Shown piece after piece: positions 51,086 to 59,873 of a stretch of DNA of 64,000 nt (positions are counted from its first letter, which is position 1; each line of letters begins with the position of its first letter). The position numbers and the translations under genes were made by a program. Source of the stretch: Phyllobacterium sophorae (GTDB taxonomy: Bacteria; Pseudomonadota; Alphaproteobacteria; Rhizobiales; Rhizobiaceae); contig NZ_PGGM01000003.1 of the NCBI RefSeq assembly GCF_003010965.1, positions 1 through 64,000 on the forward strand. Reading direction: 5' to 3'. Under the pieces are notes generated by a model. It searched no databases. It was not told the DNA's origin and saw only the letters and a program-made list of their open reading frames with translations.

Positions 51086-52105
51086 TCAAGCTCTAGCGTT
51101 AAGCGACGCCGGGATTATAGGACGCGATGACCGACAGAGGTGTTCTATCTGACGCACAGGATCCTCGACCGGCTGCCACCCTGTAGCTTCTAGTTTGGCA
51201 GACGAGGCCACGAGGTCGCGGCCGAGCCTTTTCCTGCGCTCGCCTTGGCCAGTTAGCGTTGCGGCGAAATCCAATAGCGCCGCGGGGACCGCAAATAGCA
51301 ATTCGCGTCGGCCCATGCCACGCCGCATGGCGGCCACCATTTCTCCGAGGGTTACCGGACGCCGGTCCGCCACGATGAAAGTCTCGCCGTCCGTCTTTGG
51401 CTCTTTGAAGCTGTGAAGAATCGCCGCACAAAGAGCGCCGCGGTCGAGAAGCGACCTCTTGCCCGGCAGCGACTTCAAGGGAAGCAAGATGGGCAGCGCC
51501 GCAAGGCGCATCAGCTTCCCAAGATTCCCTGTTGCGTTTGGTCCGTAAACAAGAACTGGTCGAAGGATGGTGTAATTGCGGCGAGGCATGCCAGCGGCGA
51601 TTTCTGCCTCCGCGGCGAGTTTTGTCTGCCCGTAAAACTCTGTCGGCTGTGGCGGATCACTTTCCCGAAGAACGCCGTCGAACACACTGCCGCACTGCGC
51701 CCGGATTGATGAGGTGAAGACGAACTTTCCGTTGATCCTTTTGTGAGCGGCCTTGGCCAGCTTTGCCGTCAAAACACAATTGGCAAGGTAATACTCGTCG
51801 TTGGAGACCGCTCGCTTGGCGTGATGAATAGCTGCCAGATGGACGACATGATCAACGCCATCCAGGAGAGCTTCAAATGCGCTTTCGGGCGCATTCGCGT
51901 CCGGCAAGGATACGGATGGCGAAGCGCTGCTTACAGATCTTCGCGACGCGCTGACGATACAGTAACCAGCAGCTTCGAGTTGTCTAACCAGTTCGCCGCC
52001 GATAAAGCCGGACGCCCCGGTTACGAGGATGACTTCCCGGTGTCGATTGATGTTATTCCCGGGAAATCGGTCTAGAATTGTATCGTGCAAAAGTGAGGTT
52101 GCCAT
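51086..52105 (-). CDS. NAD-dependent epimerase/dehydratase
   Basis: A 339-residue extended SDR: VILVTGASGFIGGELVRQL is the Rossmann motif, HVVHLAAIHHAKRA follows, and EFYGQTKLAAEAE is the catalytic Tyr-x3-Lys. It ends with a basic helical segment typical of UDP-sugar epimerases or reductases. In contrast to the epimerase at 45 kb its base composition is like the surroundings. Probably a surface-sugar enzyme; substrate unknown. Starts at ATG 52105. Confidence 0.85.
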   Translation of the reverse strand: MATSLLHDTILDRFPGNNINRHREVILVTGASGFIGGELVRQLEAAGYCIVSASRRSVSSASPSVSLPDANAPESAFEALLDGVDHVVHLAAIHHAKRAVSNDEYYLANCVLTAKLAKAAHKRINGKFVFTSSIRAQCGSVFDGVLRESDPPQPTEFYGQTKLAAEAEIAAGMPRRNYTILRPVLVYGPNATGNLGKLMRLAALPILLPLKSLPGKRSLLDRGALCAAILHSFKEPKTDGETFIVADRRPVTLGEMVAAMRRGMGRRELLFAVPAALLDFAATLTGQGERRKRLGRDLVASSAKLEATGWQPVEDPVRQIEHLCRSSRPIIPASLNARA

Positions 52106-52334
52106 GTGTTTTGTCTTTTCTGTTTACCCCCAAGCGCCTCCCTGCTGCCGTGCAAAAGAAGCGACGCTGTTCCAAAGGGCCGGGTATGGAGAACATTTGA
52201 CAATTTGAGATGGATACTGGCCAAAGGTCCATTCGTCTCCAGCGGACAGGCACTCAAAGACGTCAGGCGCCGCGATGAACTTATTTGAATCCGCCAACAA
52301 GTTTTTTACCATGGCCGAAGCGAGGTGCTGGTCC

Positions 52335-52389
52335 AAAAGCCCGATCAGCACGGAGGGGTTCTCGATGATGATGGCTGACCGGGCTTTTT
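52335..52389 (-). terminator. Terminator of the decayed DUF982 copy 3
   Basis: CAAAAAGCCCGGTCAGC / GCTGATCGGGCTTTTGG: a long stem with U-rich flanks on both strands, nearly identical to 48149-48202. On the plus strand it also ends in TTTTT, so it could work in both directions. Confidence 0.6.
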
Positions 52390-52489
52390 GGCTCTCCTTG
52401 CCGGCGGGACGAGCCGGCATCACAAGTATACCCCCAATCCGGGAAAGCGACATCGGACCAAAGGCCTAGGCGGCGATGGTCAAAAGGCC

Positions 52490-52730
52490 CACAGCCGGCA
52501 AACGCCTGGCTTTTGGCCGCTGCATAATGGTGTTCCGACGGGGCCGTGCACGAGGTCTTTTCCAGCAAGCGCACAACACATGTTTGTTTTGCTTGTTGGT
52601 GTTGCTCCGCTTCTTATCGGCCAATGCGAAATCAACTCCTCCTGTGAGCCTCAGACTATGGTCCGATGGAGTCCGTCAAAGGTCTTACCCTTGATCGGAC
52701 TGAAGTCCAGGTACGGAACTAGCCATTCCG
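52490..52730 (-). pseudogene. DUF982 pseudogene, copy 3
   Basis: The minus strand aligns with the intact DUF982 gene: GAGGAGTTGATTTCGCATTGGCC corresponds to its E-W-L-V-A-HWP region (here EELISHWP), and the end block runs into the same AGGCCTTTGGTCCGATGTCG downstream element and terminator as copy 2. Multiple indels leave no frame. The remaining bases of 52106-52946 hold no other gene. Confidence 0.6.
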
Positions 52731-52946
52731 TTCTGGCGTTTTTCCCCTGATTTCGCCGCTTTAAGTGACGCGCGTGAAACAGTTTTTATCCATTTCGGCA
52801 GGGAGGAACCAGTGACCCTAAAGGTGTCGGCCGCCAATTCAAATCGTGCTCCGCTCATCACCAAGCCGGGGCTGCTGGGTCTACTGAGATCTGGTTGGAC
52901 AATGAGGGCTGCTGTTGGGTTTGAAAAACCATCATTATCGGTAAAG

Positions 52947-53438
52947 ATGAAATTCTCGGTCGTCTTGCTTGTGGCCGGGATTATTGCCCTCGCGAGTGCG
53001 TTTGCAACGGACGCGAAAATCACCAACCGACAGCAGTTCGGGGAATTGGCGACTGTTGCAAATATGTTCGAGGTCCAGTCGAGCGAACTCGCCCTGAAAT
53101 ACGCAGTCGACGCAACTACCAGAGAATTCGCGAAGCATATGATCGCGGATCATTCCAGGGCCGGCGAAGACATCAAAGCTGCTAGCGAAGCCGATAAGGT
53201 TGCAATACCGACACAGCTTGATGACCATCATCAGGCAAAAGTGGATGCACTTGCAGTGGCGAAAGGGTCGGACTTTGATAAGGCCTACCTGTCGCAGCAA
53301 CTGCAGGCGCACCAAACAAGCCTTGCTCTTTTTTCTGTATATTGCACGAGTGGGGAGGAGGGAGAGCTGAAAAAGTTCGCAGCAAGAGCGCTACCTGCTC
53401 TGACCCAACACCTTGCCGAGGTGAGAAAACTGAACTGA
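52947..53438 (+). CDS. DUF4142 periplasmic protein
   Basis: A 163-residue exported helical protein: signal peptide MKFSVVLLVAGIIALASAFA, then the DUF4142 pattern FGELATVANMFEVQSSELALKYA... TREFAKHMIADHSRAGEDIKAA, HQAKVDALAVAKGSDFDKAYLSQQLQAHQ and a final LPALTQHLAEVRKL. It is a ferritin-like four-helix bundle family of unknown function. ATG 52947 gives the signal peptide; a longer frame upstream exists. Monocistronic. Confidence 0.88.
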   Translation: MKFSVVLLVAGIIALASAFATDAKITNRQQFGELATVANMFEVQSSELALKYAVDATTREFAKHMIADHSRAGEDIKAASEADKVAIPTQLDDHHQAKVDALAVAKGSDFDKAYLSQQLQAHQTSLALFSVYCTSGEEGELKKFAARALPALTQHLAEVRKLN

Positions 53439-53690
53439 GGGTTCTTTTATCGCCTGACCCAGATGCAAAGGTTCAAACGAGGTGGTTGCGAGCGATCTGG
53501 GTCGTATGCCGTGCGCTAGGCTATCCCTGGTTGTGTTTTTGCCGATGCCAAATTCCAGGCCGTGCATATTGCCGCTCAGGCGCTCGCAACATTGAAAAAG
53601 TGCCTGCGCCAACTGCTGAGATCGCCTTCAAACGCCGGATCTATTATTCTCTGACTTTTTCACTTACCGAGGGAATTAAAGAGAGCACGC

Positions 53691-55970
53691 ATGGAAGAGA
53701 GTCCAACCGTATCGGACGGCACTGCCAGGACCGAAGGGCACGATGAACCAAGGTCTCACGAGACGCGAGATGCCGCGTCAGATGGTGCGGCGTTTGCGCG
53801 GACGCGAACAGCGCTTACCGCACTCGGTCGGGCACTACGGTACGATTTGTCTATCGCGTCGCGTCTGGCGGCCAAAAAGCTCCGAGCAGCCGGCAGCGGG
53901 GCCCTGTTGCGGATACGGGACATCGATTTGCAAGCCGCGAAGACTAGAGCCGCCGAGGCAGCGGCCCGCTCGGCGGCAGTTTGGTCGCGGGTAAAACTTT
54001 GGCATTTCCGCTCGACTGACAAGCGAGCTGTCGGAGAGAAGCAGTTCCGCTGGCGAGCGCTTGGGTTGCTGAGCGCAGCAACGGCTGGCGCATGTCTTGT
54101 GTTCATCGTTATCCTCTTTGCCTGGGCATTAAGCGACGTGCCATGGGAAGAAATAGCAGAGGGCTCGCTGAAGCCGGTGGTATTGCTCGAAACGGTAGAT
54201 GGCAAACCGCTGGTAAGACAGGGGCCGATCCAGGGACCCTTTGCGGCGAGAGAAGAATTTCCCCGTCATCTAATCGATGCGGTGCTCACCAGTGAGGATC
54301 GGCGTTTCTACGACCATTCAGGCATCGATCTGAAGGGCATTCTTCGCGCCTCGTTTAGGAACGTCCGCGCCGGCGAGGTCGTCCAGGGCGGCAGCACAAT
54401 CACGCAGCAACTTATTAAGATTCTTTACCTCGAGCAGGACCGTACCTGGAAGCGGAAAATCCAGGAGGCGGTGATCGCATTCTGGCTGGAAAGGAAGCTA
54501 GGCAAGGACGAAATCCTTACGCGGTATCTCAACAATATCTATCTCGGCGCAGGCGCAACCGGCGTTCCTGCGGCGTCCCGCATCTATTTCGACAAGGAGG
54601 TGCGAGACCTCACTCTCGGTGAATCAGCCATGCTTGCAGGCATCATCCGGGCGCCATCACAGCTCAATCCAATCCGCAATCCAGAGGGCGCGCGTCGACA
54701 GGCGAGCCTCGTGCTCGACGCGATGGTCAAACGCGGCAAGTCCACCGCCGACCAGGCAAAGGTCGCGACTGCAAAATTTGCTGAACTTCATCCGGCCAAA
54801 CCCGCGGCACGGTCGGGAGGTTGGTTTTCGGACTGGGTGATGCAGGAGGCGCGCGAGCTTGCTGGCCCTTATCGAGGTACAATAAAAATCAGAACCACGA
54901 TGGTGCCGCGGCTGCAGGTCATCGCCGAAAAAGTAGTGGCCGAAGCGCTTAAACAGGAAGGCGCGGCAGCGGGTGCATCGCAGGCTGCCTTGATTGCAAT
55001 GACGCCCGAAGGCGCTGTGGTAGCCATGGTTGGCGGGAGCGACTACGCCAAGAGTCCGTTCAACCGCGCGACGACAGCCATGCGGCAACCCGGCTCAGCC
55101 TTCAAACTGTTCGTCTACTATGCCGCGTTGAAGGCAGGCCTCACGCCTGGTGACTGGATCGAGGATGCCCCGATCGAGCTGAACGGATGGTCTCCCGAAA
55201 ACTACGGCGGAGGCTATCGCGGACGCGTCACCATTGCAGAGGCATTTGCACGGTCGTTGAATGCGGCGACGGCGGCGCTTGCTATGGAGATTGGAATCGA
55301 CCAGGTTATTGCTGCTGCGCGCGAACTGGGAATCGACGCAAAGTTGGCACAGACACCAAGTTTGGCACTTGGATCCTCGGAAGTGAATCTGCTCGACCTT
55401 ACCGGCGCCTATGCTTCGATCAGAACAGGCATCGCTCCGGTCGAGCCGTGGGGGGTCGTGTCCTTCCACGCCGACGGCCAGCGCGCCTTCCGCGTCGGGC
55501 CGCCAAAGCAGCCGACGGCAGATATACGCCAGTACCAGCCGGACATGGTTGCTCTACTGAGGCTCGTTGTCGAACGAGGAACGGGCCGCGAAGCTGATCT
55601 CGGAGCCCTTTCAGCAGGCAAGACCGGCACCAGCCAGAACCATCGTGACGCCTGGTTTGTCGGCTTCACCGAGCCGCTGGTAGTGGGAGTGTGGGTTGGC
55701 AATGACGACGAGGCACCGATGAACGAGGTGACGGGTGGCAGGCTGCCGGCCAGGATCTGGCGAAATTTCATGCGCGCCGCCGCTGCCGAGCCTGCCGACA
55801 GTGCGCGAGACAGCGCAACTAATGTCACCGTGGATGGTTCTTCCGCCGACGGCGCCGAAGCCGCCGCCACCTGCAATTTTCGCGCCTGTGCCAGTGCTTA
55901 TCGTTCATTTCGCCTAGCCGACTGTACCTTCCAGCCCTACCGGGGGCCGCGTAGATTTTGTGAGAAATAG
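53691..55970 (+). CDS. Bifunctional penicillin-binding protein (class A) with BA14K-like tail
   Basis: A 759-residue class A PBP. Residues 1-120 form a long basic/Ala-rich cytoplasmic part, with a membrane anchor at ~124-147 (LLSAATAGACLVFIVILFAWA). The glycosyltransferase 51 domain has EDRRFY (202-207), QGGSTITQQ (232-240), RKIQEA and RYLNNIYLG. The transpeptidase has SxxK at 469-472 (QPGSAFK), SLN at 522-524 and KTG at 644-646, all intact. The last ~32 residues, CNFRACASAYRSFRLADCTFQPYRGPRRFC, resemble the BA14K immunodominant-protein end. It polymerises and cross-links peptidoglycan. ATG 53691; GAGG lies before it. Confidence 0.9.
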   Translation: MEESPTVSDGTARTEGHDEPRSHETRDAASDGAAFARTRTALTALGRALRYDLSIASRLAAKKLRAAGSGALLRIRDIDLQAAKTRAAEAAARSAAVWSRVKLWHFRSTDKRAVGEKQFRWRALGLLSAATAGACLVFIVILFAWALSDVPWEEIAEGSLKPVVLLETVDGKPLVRQGPIQGPFAAREEFPRHLIDAVLTSEDRRFYDHSGIDLKGILRASFRNVRAGEVVQGGSTITQQLIKILYLEQDRTWKRKIQEAVIAFWLERKLGKDEILTRYLNNIYLGAGATGVPAASRIYFDKEVRDLTLGESAMLAGIIRAPSQLNPIRNPEGARRQASLVLDAMVKRGKSTADQAKVATAKFAELHPAKPAARSGGWFSDWVMQEARELAGPYRGTIKIRTTMVPRLQVIAEKVVAEALKQEGAAAGASQAALIAMTPEGAVVAMVGGSDYAKSPFNRATTAMRQPGSAFKLFVYYAALKAGLTPGDWIEDAPIELNGWSPENYGGGYRGRVTIAEAFARSLNAATAALAMEIGIDQVIAAARELGIDAKLAQTPSLALGSSEVNLLDLTGAYASIRTGIAPVEPWGVVSFHADGQRAFRVGPPKQPTADIRQYQPDMVALLRLVVERGTGREADLGALSAGKTGTSQNHRDAWFVGFTEPLVVGVWVGNDDEAPMNEVTGGRLPARIWRNFMRAAAAEPADSARDSATNVTVDGSSADGAEAAATCNFRACASAYRSFRLADCTFQPYRGPRRFCEK

Positions 55971-56269
55971 CTCGCTTGCTTAGAAGCCTCCGATCCGTAT
56001 GGGAGTCGAATATTATCGGCGAGTGCTCAGTGAGTTTTGCAAAAAAATTCCCAGCATCTGGAGACTGCCGGTGCCATTTCAGGTACTTAGTGCCAGCGCT
56101 GGCTTCAAAACCCGTCGTGACCGGAATTTTCAACCGATCGTATTCATAACTTCCGACTTGCACAAAAGTCACGGCGCTTCCGACAGTCAACAATCCGGGC
56201 TGTGAATTGGCGTCCTGATGCCTTTGCGGGCAACCCCTTCGAGCGACTGATTAAGCTCACTCACGGAAG

Positions 56270-56303
56270 CATGCCGAACAACGCGCAGCCCAGCTGTAGT
56301 TCC
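56270..56303 (-). other. DUF982 promoter and start remnant, copy 5
   Basis: On the minus strand GGAAC-N15-CGTT followed seven bases later by ATG repeats the intact DUF982 promoter/start almost exactly (GCTGGGCTGCGCGTTG-TCGGCATG), but the reading frame stops after two codons. The EcfG spacing has shrunk by one base. The rest of 55971-56377 has no gene. Confidence 0.6.
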
Positions 56304-56377
56304 TTTCCGGTCGACATAGCGTTGTATCGCCTAGTAGGCTCTTACAACCGGTTCACATGGCTAGTCCGGTTTCGGAT

Positions 56378-56728
56378 CTATTTGCCAATGCCATTCGCAT
56401 TCTCAAATCTGGTTATGGCCTCGTCAATTTCCTGCATAAACGCCATCTGCTTTTCTAAGAAACCGATGCGCTGAGAAAATCTTGTAAGCGCCTGTGTGAA
56501 ATCATCCACCTGGGCTGATGCTTCTTCTGTTTCACCCTCGTTCTGCATGTTCTCGAATGAAAATGCAGCATTGACTGCAGCATCTTCATATCGGCGGCGA
56601 AAGCCATCGCGCTCTCGTTCTGCCCCAACAACTGCATCCCTTATCGCCCGTTTAATGCTTAGTAGACGTGTGGCGTCTGATTGCCGATCCCTTTCGGGGT
56701 TTCTTGTCCGGAAGCCGAATAATCCCAT
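56378..56728 (-). CDS. Hypothetical coiled-coil protein
   Basis: A 116-residue charged helical protein MGLFGFRTRNPERDRQSDATRLLSIKRAIRDAV...RRRYEDAAVNAAF...DDFTQALTRFSQRIGFLEKQMAFMQEIDEAITRFENAN, probably a long coiled coil. GGGAG precedes ATG 56728. Not recognised. It lies beside the surface-polysaccharide genes on the same strand as GT8 but ~140 bp after its stop. Confidence 0.6.
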   Translation of the reverse strand: MGLFGFRTRNPERDRQSDATRLLSIKRAIRDAVVGAERERDGFRRRYEDAAVNAAFSFENMQNEGETEEASAQVDDFTQALTRFSQRIGFLEKQMAFMQEIDEAITRFENANGIGK

Positions 56729-56870
56729 CAATCACTCCCTTAGTTGGGACGCTTAGGACTCTCTTTAACAACTGTCCTGGATGTCGATACCGTCACCGTT
56801 GGAAACTGGCAATCAGGGCTGCTTTCTTTCTCTTCTGCCAATACGCTGTTGGGCGAAGCGACATTTACGA

Positions 56871-57782
56871 TCATACGACGTAGTCCCCGACGAGCAGGCG
56901 TTGTAGGCGCGGCTGGGTGTCGTCCGATTGTACGGTGTGTTTGAGCCGTTCCAGGATCGAGCGATATTTGTATAGTATCAGACGATCGAAAGTTAATCCG
57001 CGATACAGCGCGTCGTAGAGCGCGTCAGACTTTCGCAAGTCGCGGTAAACCCGGTTTTCAGCATCGCTCCACGGAAAGAACGTACCGTGCCATGGCTTCG
57101 GATGCGCCATATAATGAACGATGGACAGCAAGGACATGTTCGCAAGATGGAGAAATTGTTTGGGGAAGTTCCAACGATTCGATACCATGATGAGTGCAGA
57201 GCCGCCTAAATAGTTCAGGGCGCCCTGATCGTGCTTGCCCTGACAGACCTCTGGATGCTTGAGGAAAATCTCCAATGCTTCCGGCCCGATCCAGCCGTTA
57301 CGGTGAAACTTCAGGACGCCGGCGTTGAAATAGGAACTGTCTATTCCCGTGCGCAGGTAATCATCCATCGCCGTGTAATCCCGTGCCGCAAAGAACTTTC
57401 CTTCCGGAGCGAGGGCGTTTTCGAGCTCGGACAAATCGCCAATGATTTGCGTGTCGCCATCAAGATAGATGATCTGGGTATAGTTGGCGGGCAGTACGTC
57501 GCAAAGGACCAGCTTGGCCATCGTGCTGATGCTGATGCGTCCCTGGAAAAACGTTTCATCCAGTTTTCCAAGCCTCTCTCGTAATGGGGCTGTGGCATCG
57601 ACCATATTGACCCCGCTGGTGGCAAGGAGGTTTTTCAGCTGGTCAAAATTGTCGAGGCGCTCGGACAAGAGGATCAAGACGTCGGTCGTTTCCCTGGTGA
57701 ACTTGCGGGCCTGAAGTGCCGAAAGAATAGTCGGAAACGAGTATTCGACATCTGTAACATAGACGACGCATTGGCTATTCAT
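56871..57782 (-). CDS. Glycosyltransferase family 8
   Basis: A 303-residue GT8 enzyme that transfers hexose from a UDP-sugar: metal-binding DxD is IIYLDGDT (108-110), SSYFNAGVLKFHRNGW and the C-terminal HYMAHPKPWHG are family motifs. It has no signal peptide or membrane helix, so it works in the cytoplasm. It lies downstream of, but not in the same operon as, the leftward exopolysaccharide genes; the stretch between contains a rightward small gene. Confidence 0.9.
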   Translation of the reverse strand: MNSQCVVYVTDVEYSFPTILSALQARKFTRETTDVLILLSERLDNFDQLKNLLATSGVNMVDATAPLRERLGKLDETFFQGRISISTMAKLVLCDVLPANYTQIIYLDGDTQIIGDLSELENALAPEGKFFAARDYTAMDDYLRTGIDSSYFNAGVLKFHRNGWIGPEALEIFLKHPEVCQGKHDQGALNYLGGSALIMVSNRWNFPKQFLHLANMSLLSIVHYMAHPKPWHGTFFPWSDAENRVYRDLRKSDALYDALYRGLTFDRLILYKYRSILERLKHTVQSDDTQPRLQRLLVGDYVV

Positions 57783-58008
57783 GACACCACCTGCCTATGG
57801 CTCTATTGCCGATGCGCTCATGGTTGCGCGCATGACCATACTGTCGCATTGAAACGCGGTCCGTCATACTCTTGCCAATGCAAGCGCAAGAGCGCCCAGA
57901 AGAAAGCGGCTGGTTGACGACGATTTTTAAGCGCTTAATTATGGCATACTGGGAAGAGCTTATTATTAGCATCGGGCCGCTATTGGCGGACCCGCACAGC
58001 GAGGGGTA

Positions 58009-58317
58009 ATGACAATCCTGAACGGCGCCATCATAGTCGTGTTGATTTCGATCGCCGCGGGCACAGCCATCCCTGTCTGGGGGTTTGCAATCTTTGCGTT
58101 TTTCGTGTCGATCGGCTGGGGGGGCGGCGTGTTCTACGCAGGGGGCTCTTCCTTGATTACAGCGACGATCTACAGCATCGGCGTGCTTGTGCTCATGGAG
58201 ATCTCGTATCTGGCGGGCGTTTTCCTGTCGGGACTTTGGCGCCGTGCGCGCAAAGCTCCAACAAATGGTCGGGTGGCCGACCCGGCGCAGGCGACCAGCA
58301 AGCACCGCCGTAGTTGA
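58009..58317 (+). CDS. Small membrane protein in the polysaccharide region
   Basis: A 102-residue protein with three hydrophobic segments (AIIVVLISIAAGTAIPVWGFAIFAFFVSIGWGGGVFYAG..., SSLITATIYSIGVLVLMEISYLAGVFLSGLW) and a basic tail. GAGGGGTA precedes ATG 58009. It is not recognised; its position between GT8 and the Wzy gene and convergence with the latter suggest a role in polysaccharide production. Confidence 0.6.
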   Translation: MTILNGAIIVVLISIAAGTAIPVWGFAIFAFFVSIGWGGGVFYAGGSSLITATIYSIGVLVLMEISYLAGVFLSGLWRRARKAPTNGRVADPAQATSKHRRS

Positions 58318-58343
58318 CTCCGAGGAAAGGATCATAAAGCAGG

Positions 58344-59795
58344 TCATCGGACAACGAGCATCGGCGATGCCTCCCGGGGACGCGCGCTTGTCGGCGATCC
58401 GCTCGCATATCGCGGTAAGGCCTGCGGCGCGGCCAAGCAACCGGTTGCCAGTCCGGCCAAAATGCTGAACAGCAAGCCGAGATCAGTACCGCTTCCGGAG
58501 ATCATTGCCACAGCGATCTGCGCGACAGACGCAAACACAGCAGCCATTCCAATCGCTCGGTCCTGCCCATTACCGGATGAATGCAGCCGTGCAGCAGTCA
58601 AGAGATTGTACAGGAAGGCGCCAAAAAGCAGTGTGCCGCATAGTCCGACATTGGACAGCAAAGCGGCGATGAAACTTGACGCCCGCACTGTCCCCAGCCC
58701 TGCGCCGAAAGTGGAAGTGTCCACGAAGGAGATCAGCGCCAGGGTGTTCCAAGCGGTGCGTTCTTCGCCCGATTGAGAATCGAGTTTGTTTGTGAAAGTA
58801 GCATCAAGGAGTGCAGTGATGGAATTCCAGACATCTGGCATCTGCATGAGGGTGACGATTCCACAGGGAACAATGAACAGGGTGACGATGAGGAAGCTCG
58901 CATGGGGAGGACCGGCCCGACCGCCGAGCAGGCGCCTCACGCTGAATAGCACGAGGATGCAGACAACGAACAGACCACCAATATACGCCGTTGTCGATGT
59001 GGAGATCAGGATTGTGACGCCAATGAATGCCGCCGCCAGTCCCGCCAAGCGGCTCGGAAAACGTTCCAGCCAAAGCATGAACGTGAATGAAAAGAGAACC
59101 AACGCCGTGCCAGCATAGGTGCTTGCTTCGGGAAAGGAGCCGACAATGCGTTTAAAACCGGCGATTGTCTCGGCCGTATGCATCGTATAGTTGGCATTGC
59201 GTATGAAATCGAGCAGTTGCGAGTGGCCGGTCAAATATGTCGCAATATCCAGAATCGCCAGGACGAGGCATGCGATTGTCGTCGCGACCAGGCTTCTTGC
59301 AATCACCGGCGCATAGCCGAGCCGTGTGAGCCCGGCGGCTGCGGCAAAGCAGGCAAGGTCGCTGAGGAGATATATGGCCTGAGTAACATTGGACGAACCT
59401 GGAGAGAGCGGGGAGGCCACCGTCGACATCGTCCCCAGCGCGTCGCGTGCGGACGAATACACCAGGGTCGCCCCTGCAAAGATTCGCGGCAGAAAGAATG
59501 CTGATGCAACGGAGAACAGGACGTAGGCGGCAAACCAAAATCCGGGCCCCGGATAGGCAATGCTGACCAAGGCTGCCTGAGTTTGGACGGGGCGCAGTAA
59601 AACACTTGCTATGAAAAAGACGAGCATGAGATGGCCTGGTTGGATGCTGGCACCGCCGAGCCAAGGTAGCTGGAGCGCGGCCGCCGCCCCGAACAGCGTC
59701 GACAAACAAAGTGTCCAGATGGCTAATCGCGTGCCATAGGCAACACCAAAAATACCCAACAGCACTACAATATATCCCAGCGGTTCCATTATCAT
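58344..59795 (-). CDS. O-antigen-ligase/Wzy-like polysaccharide polymerase
   Basis: A 483-residue multi-spanning membrane protein with about eleven hydrophobic segments and a large periplasmic loop (MQMPDVWNSITALLDATFTNKLDSQSGEERTAWNTLALISFVDTSTFGAGLGTVRASS), the usual place of the catalytic/active loop in Wzy/WaaL proteins. SGEERTAWN with Arg and the following G-x-G-x-G are typical. It should polymerise oligosaccharide repeat units at the periplasmic face. It is the last gene of the leftward operon: ExoP-like, GT2, export protein, polymerase. ATG 59795; ATG 59789 is an alternative. Confidence 0.8.
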   Translation of the reverse strand: MIMEPLGYIVVLLGIFGVAYGTRLAIWTLCLSTLFGAAAALQLPWLGGASIQPGHLMLVFFIASVLLRPVQTQAALVSIAYPGPGFWFAAYVLFSVASAFFLPRIFAGATLVYSSARDALGTMSTVASPLSPGSSNVTQAIYLLSDLACFAAAAGLTRLGYAPVIARSLVATTIACLVLAILDIATYLTGHSQLLDFIRNANYTMHTAETIAGFKRIVGSFPEASTYAGTALVLFSFTFMLWLERFPSRLAGLAAAFIGVTILISTSTTAYIGGLFVVCILVLFSVRRLLGGRAGPPHASFLIVTLFIVPCGIVTLMQMPDVWNSITALLDATFTNKLDSQSGEERTAWNTLALISFVDTSTFGAGLGTVRASSFIAALLSNVGLCGTLLFGAFLYNLLTAARLHSSGNGQDRAIGMAAVFASVAQIAVAMISGSGTDLGLLFSILAGLATGCLAAPQALPRYASGSPTSARPREASPMLVVR

Positions 59796-59873
59796 GCTTC
59801 ACGACCCGATCTGGAAAGCCACATCGCCGACCGCCTTGGTGCCGCAATGAGAAGGCAGTGGGCTCCGAGAACT

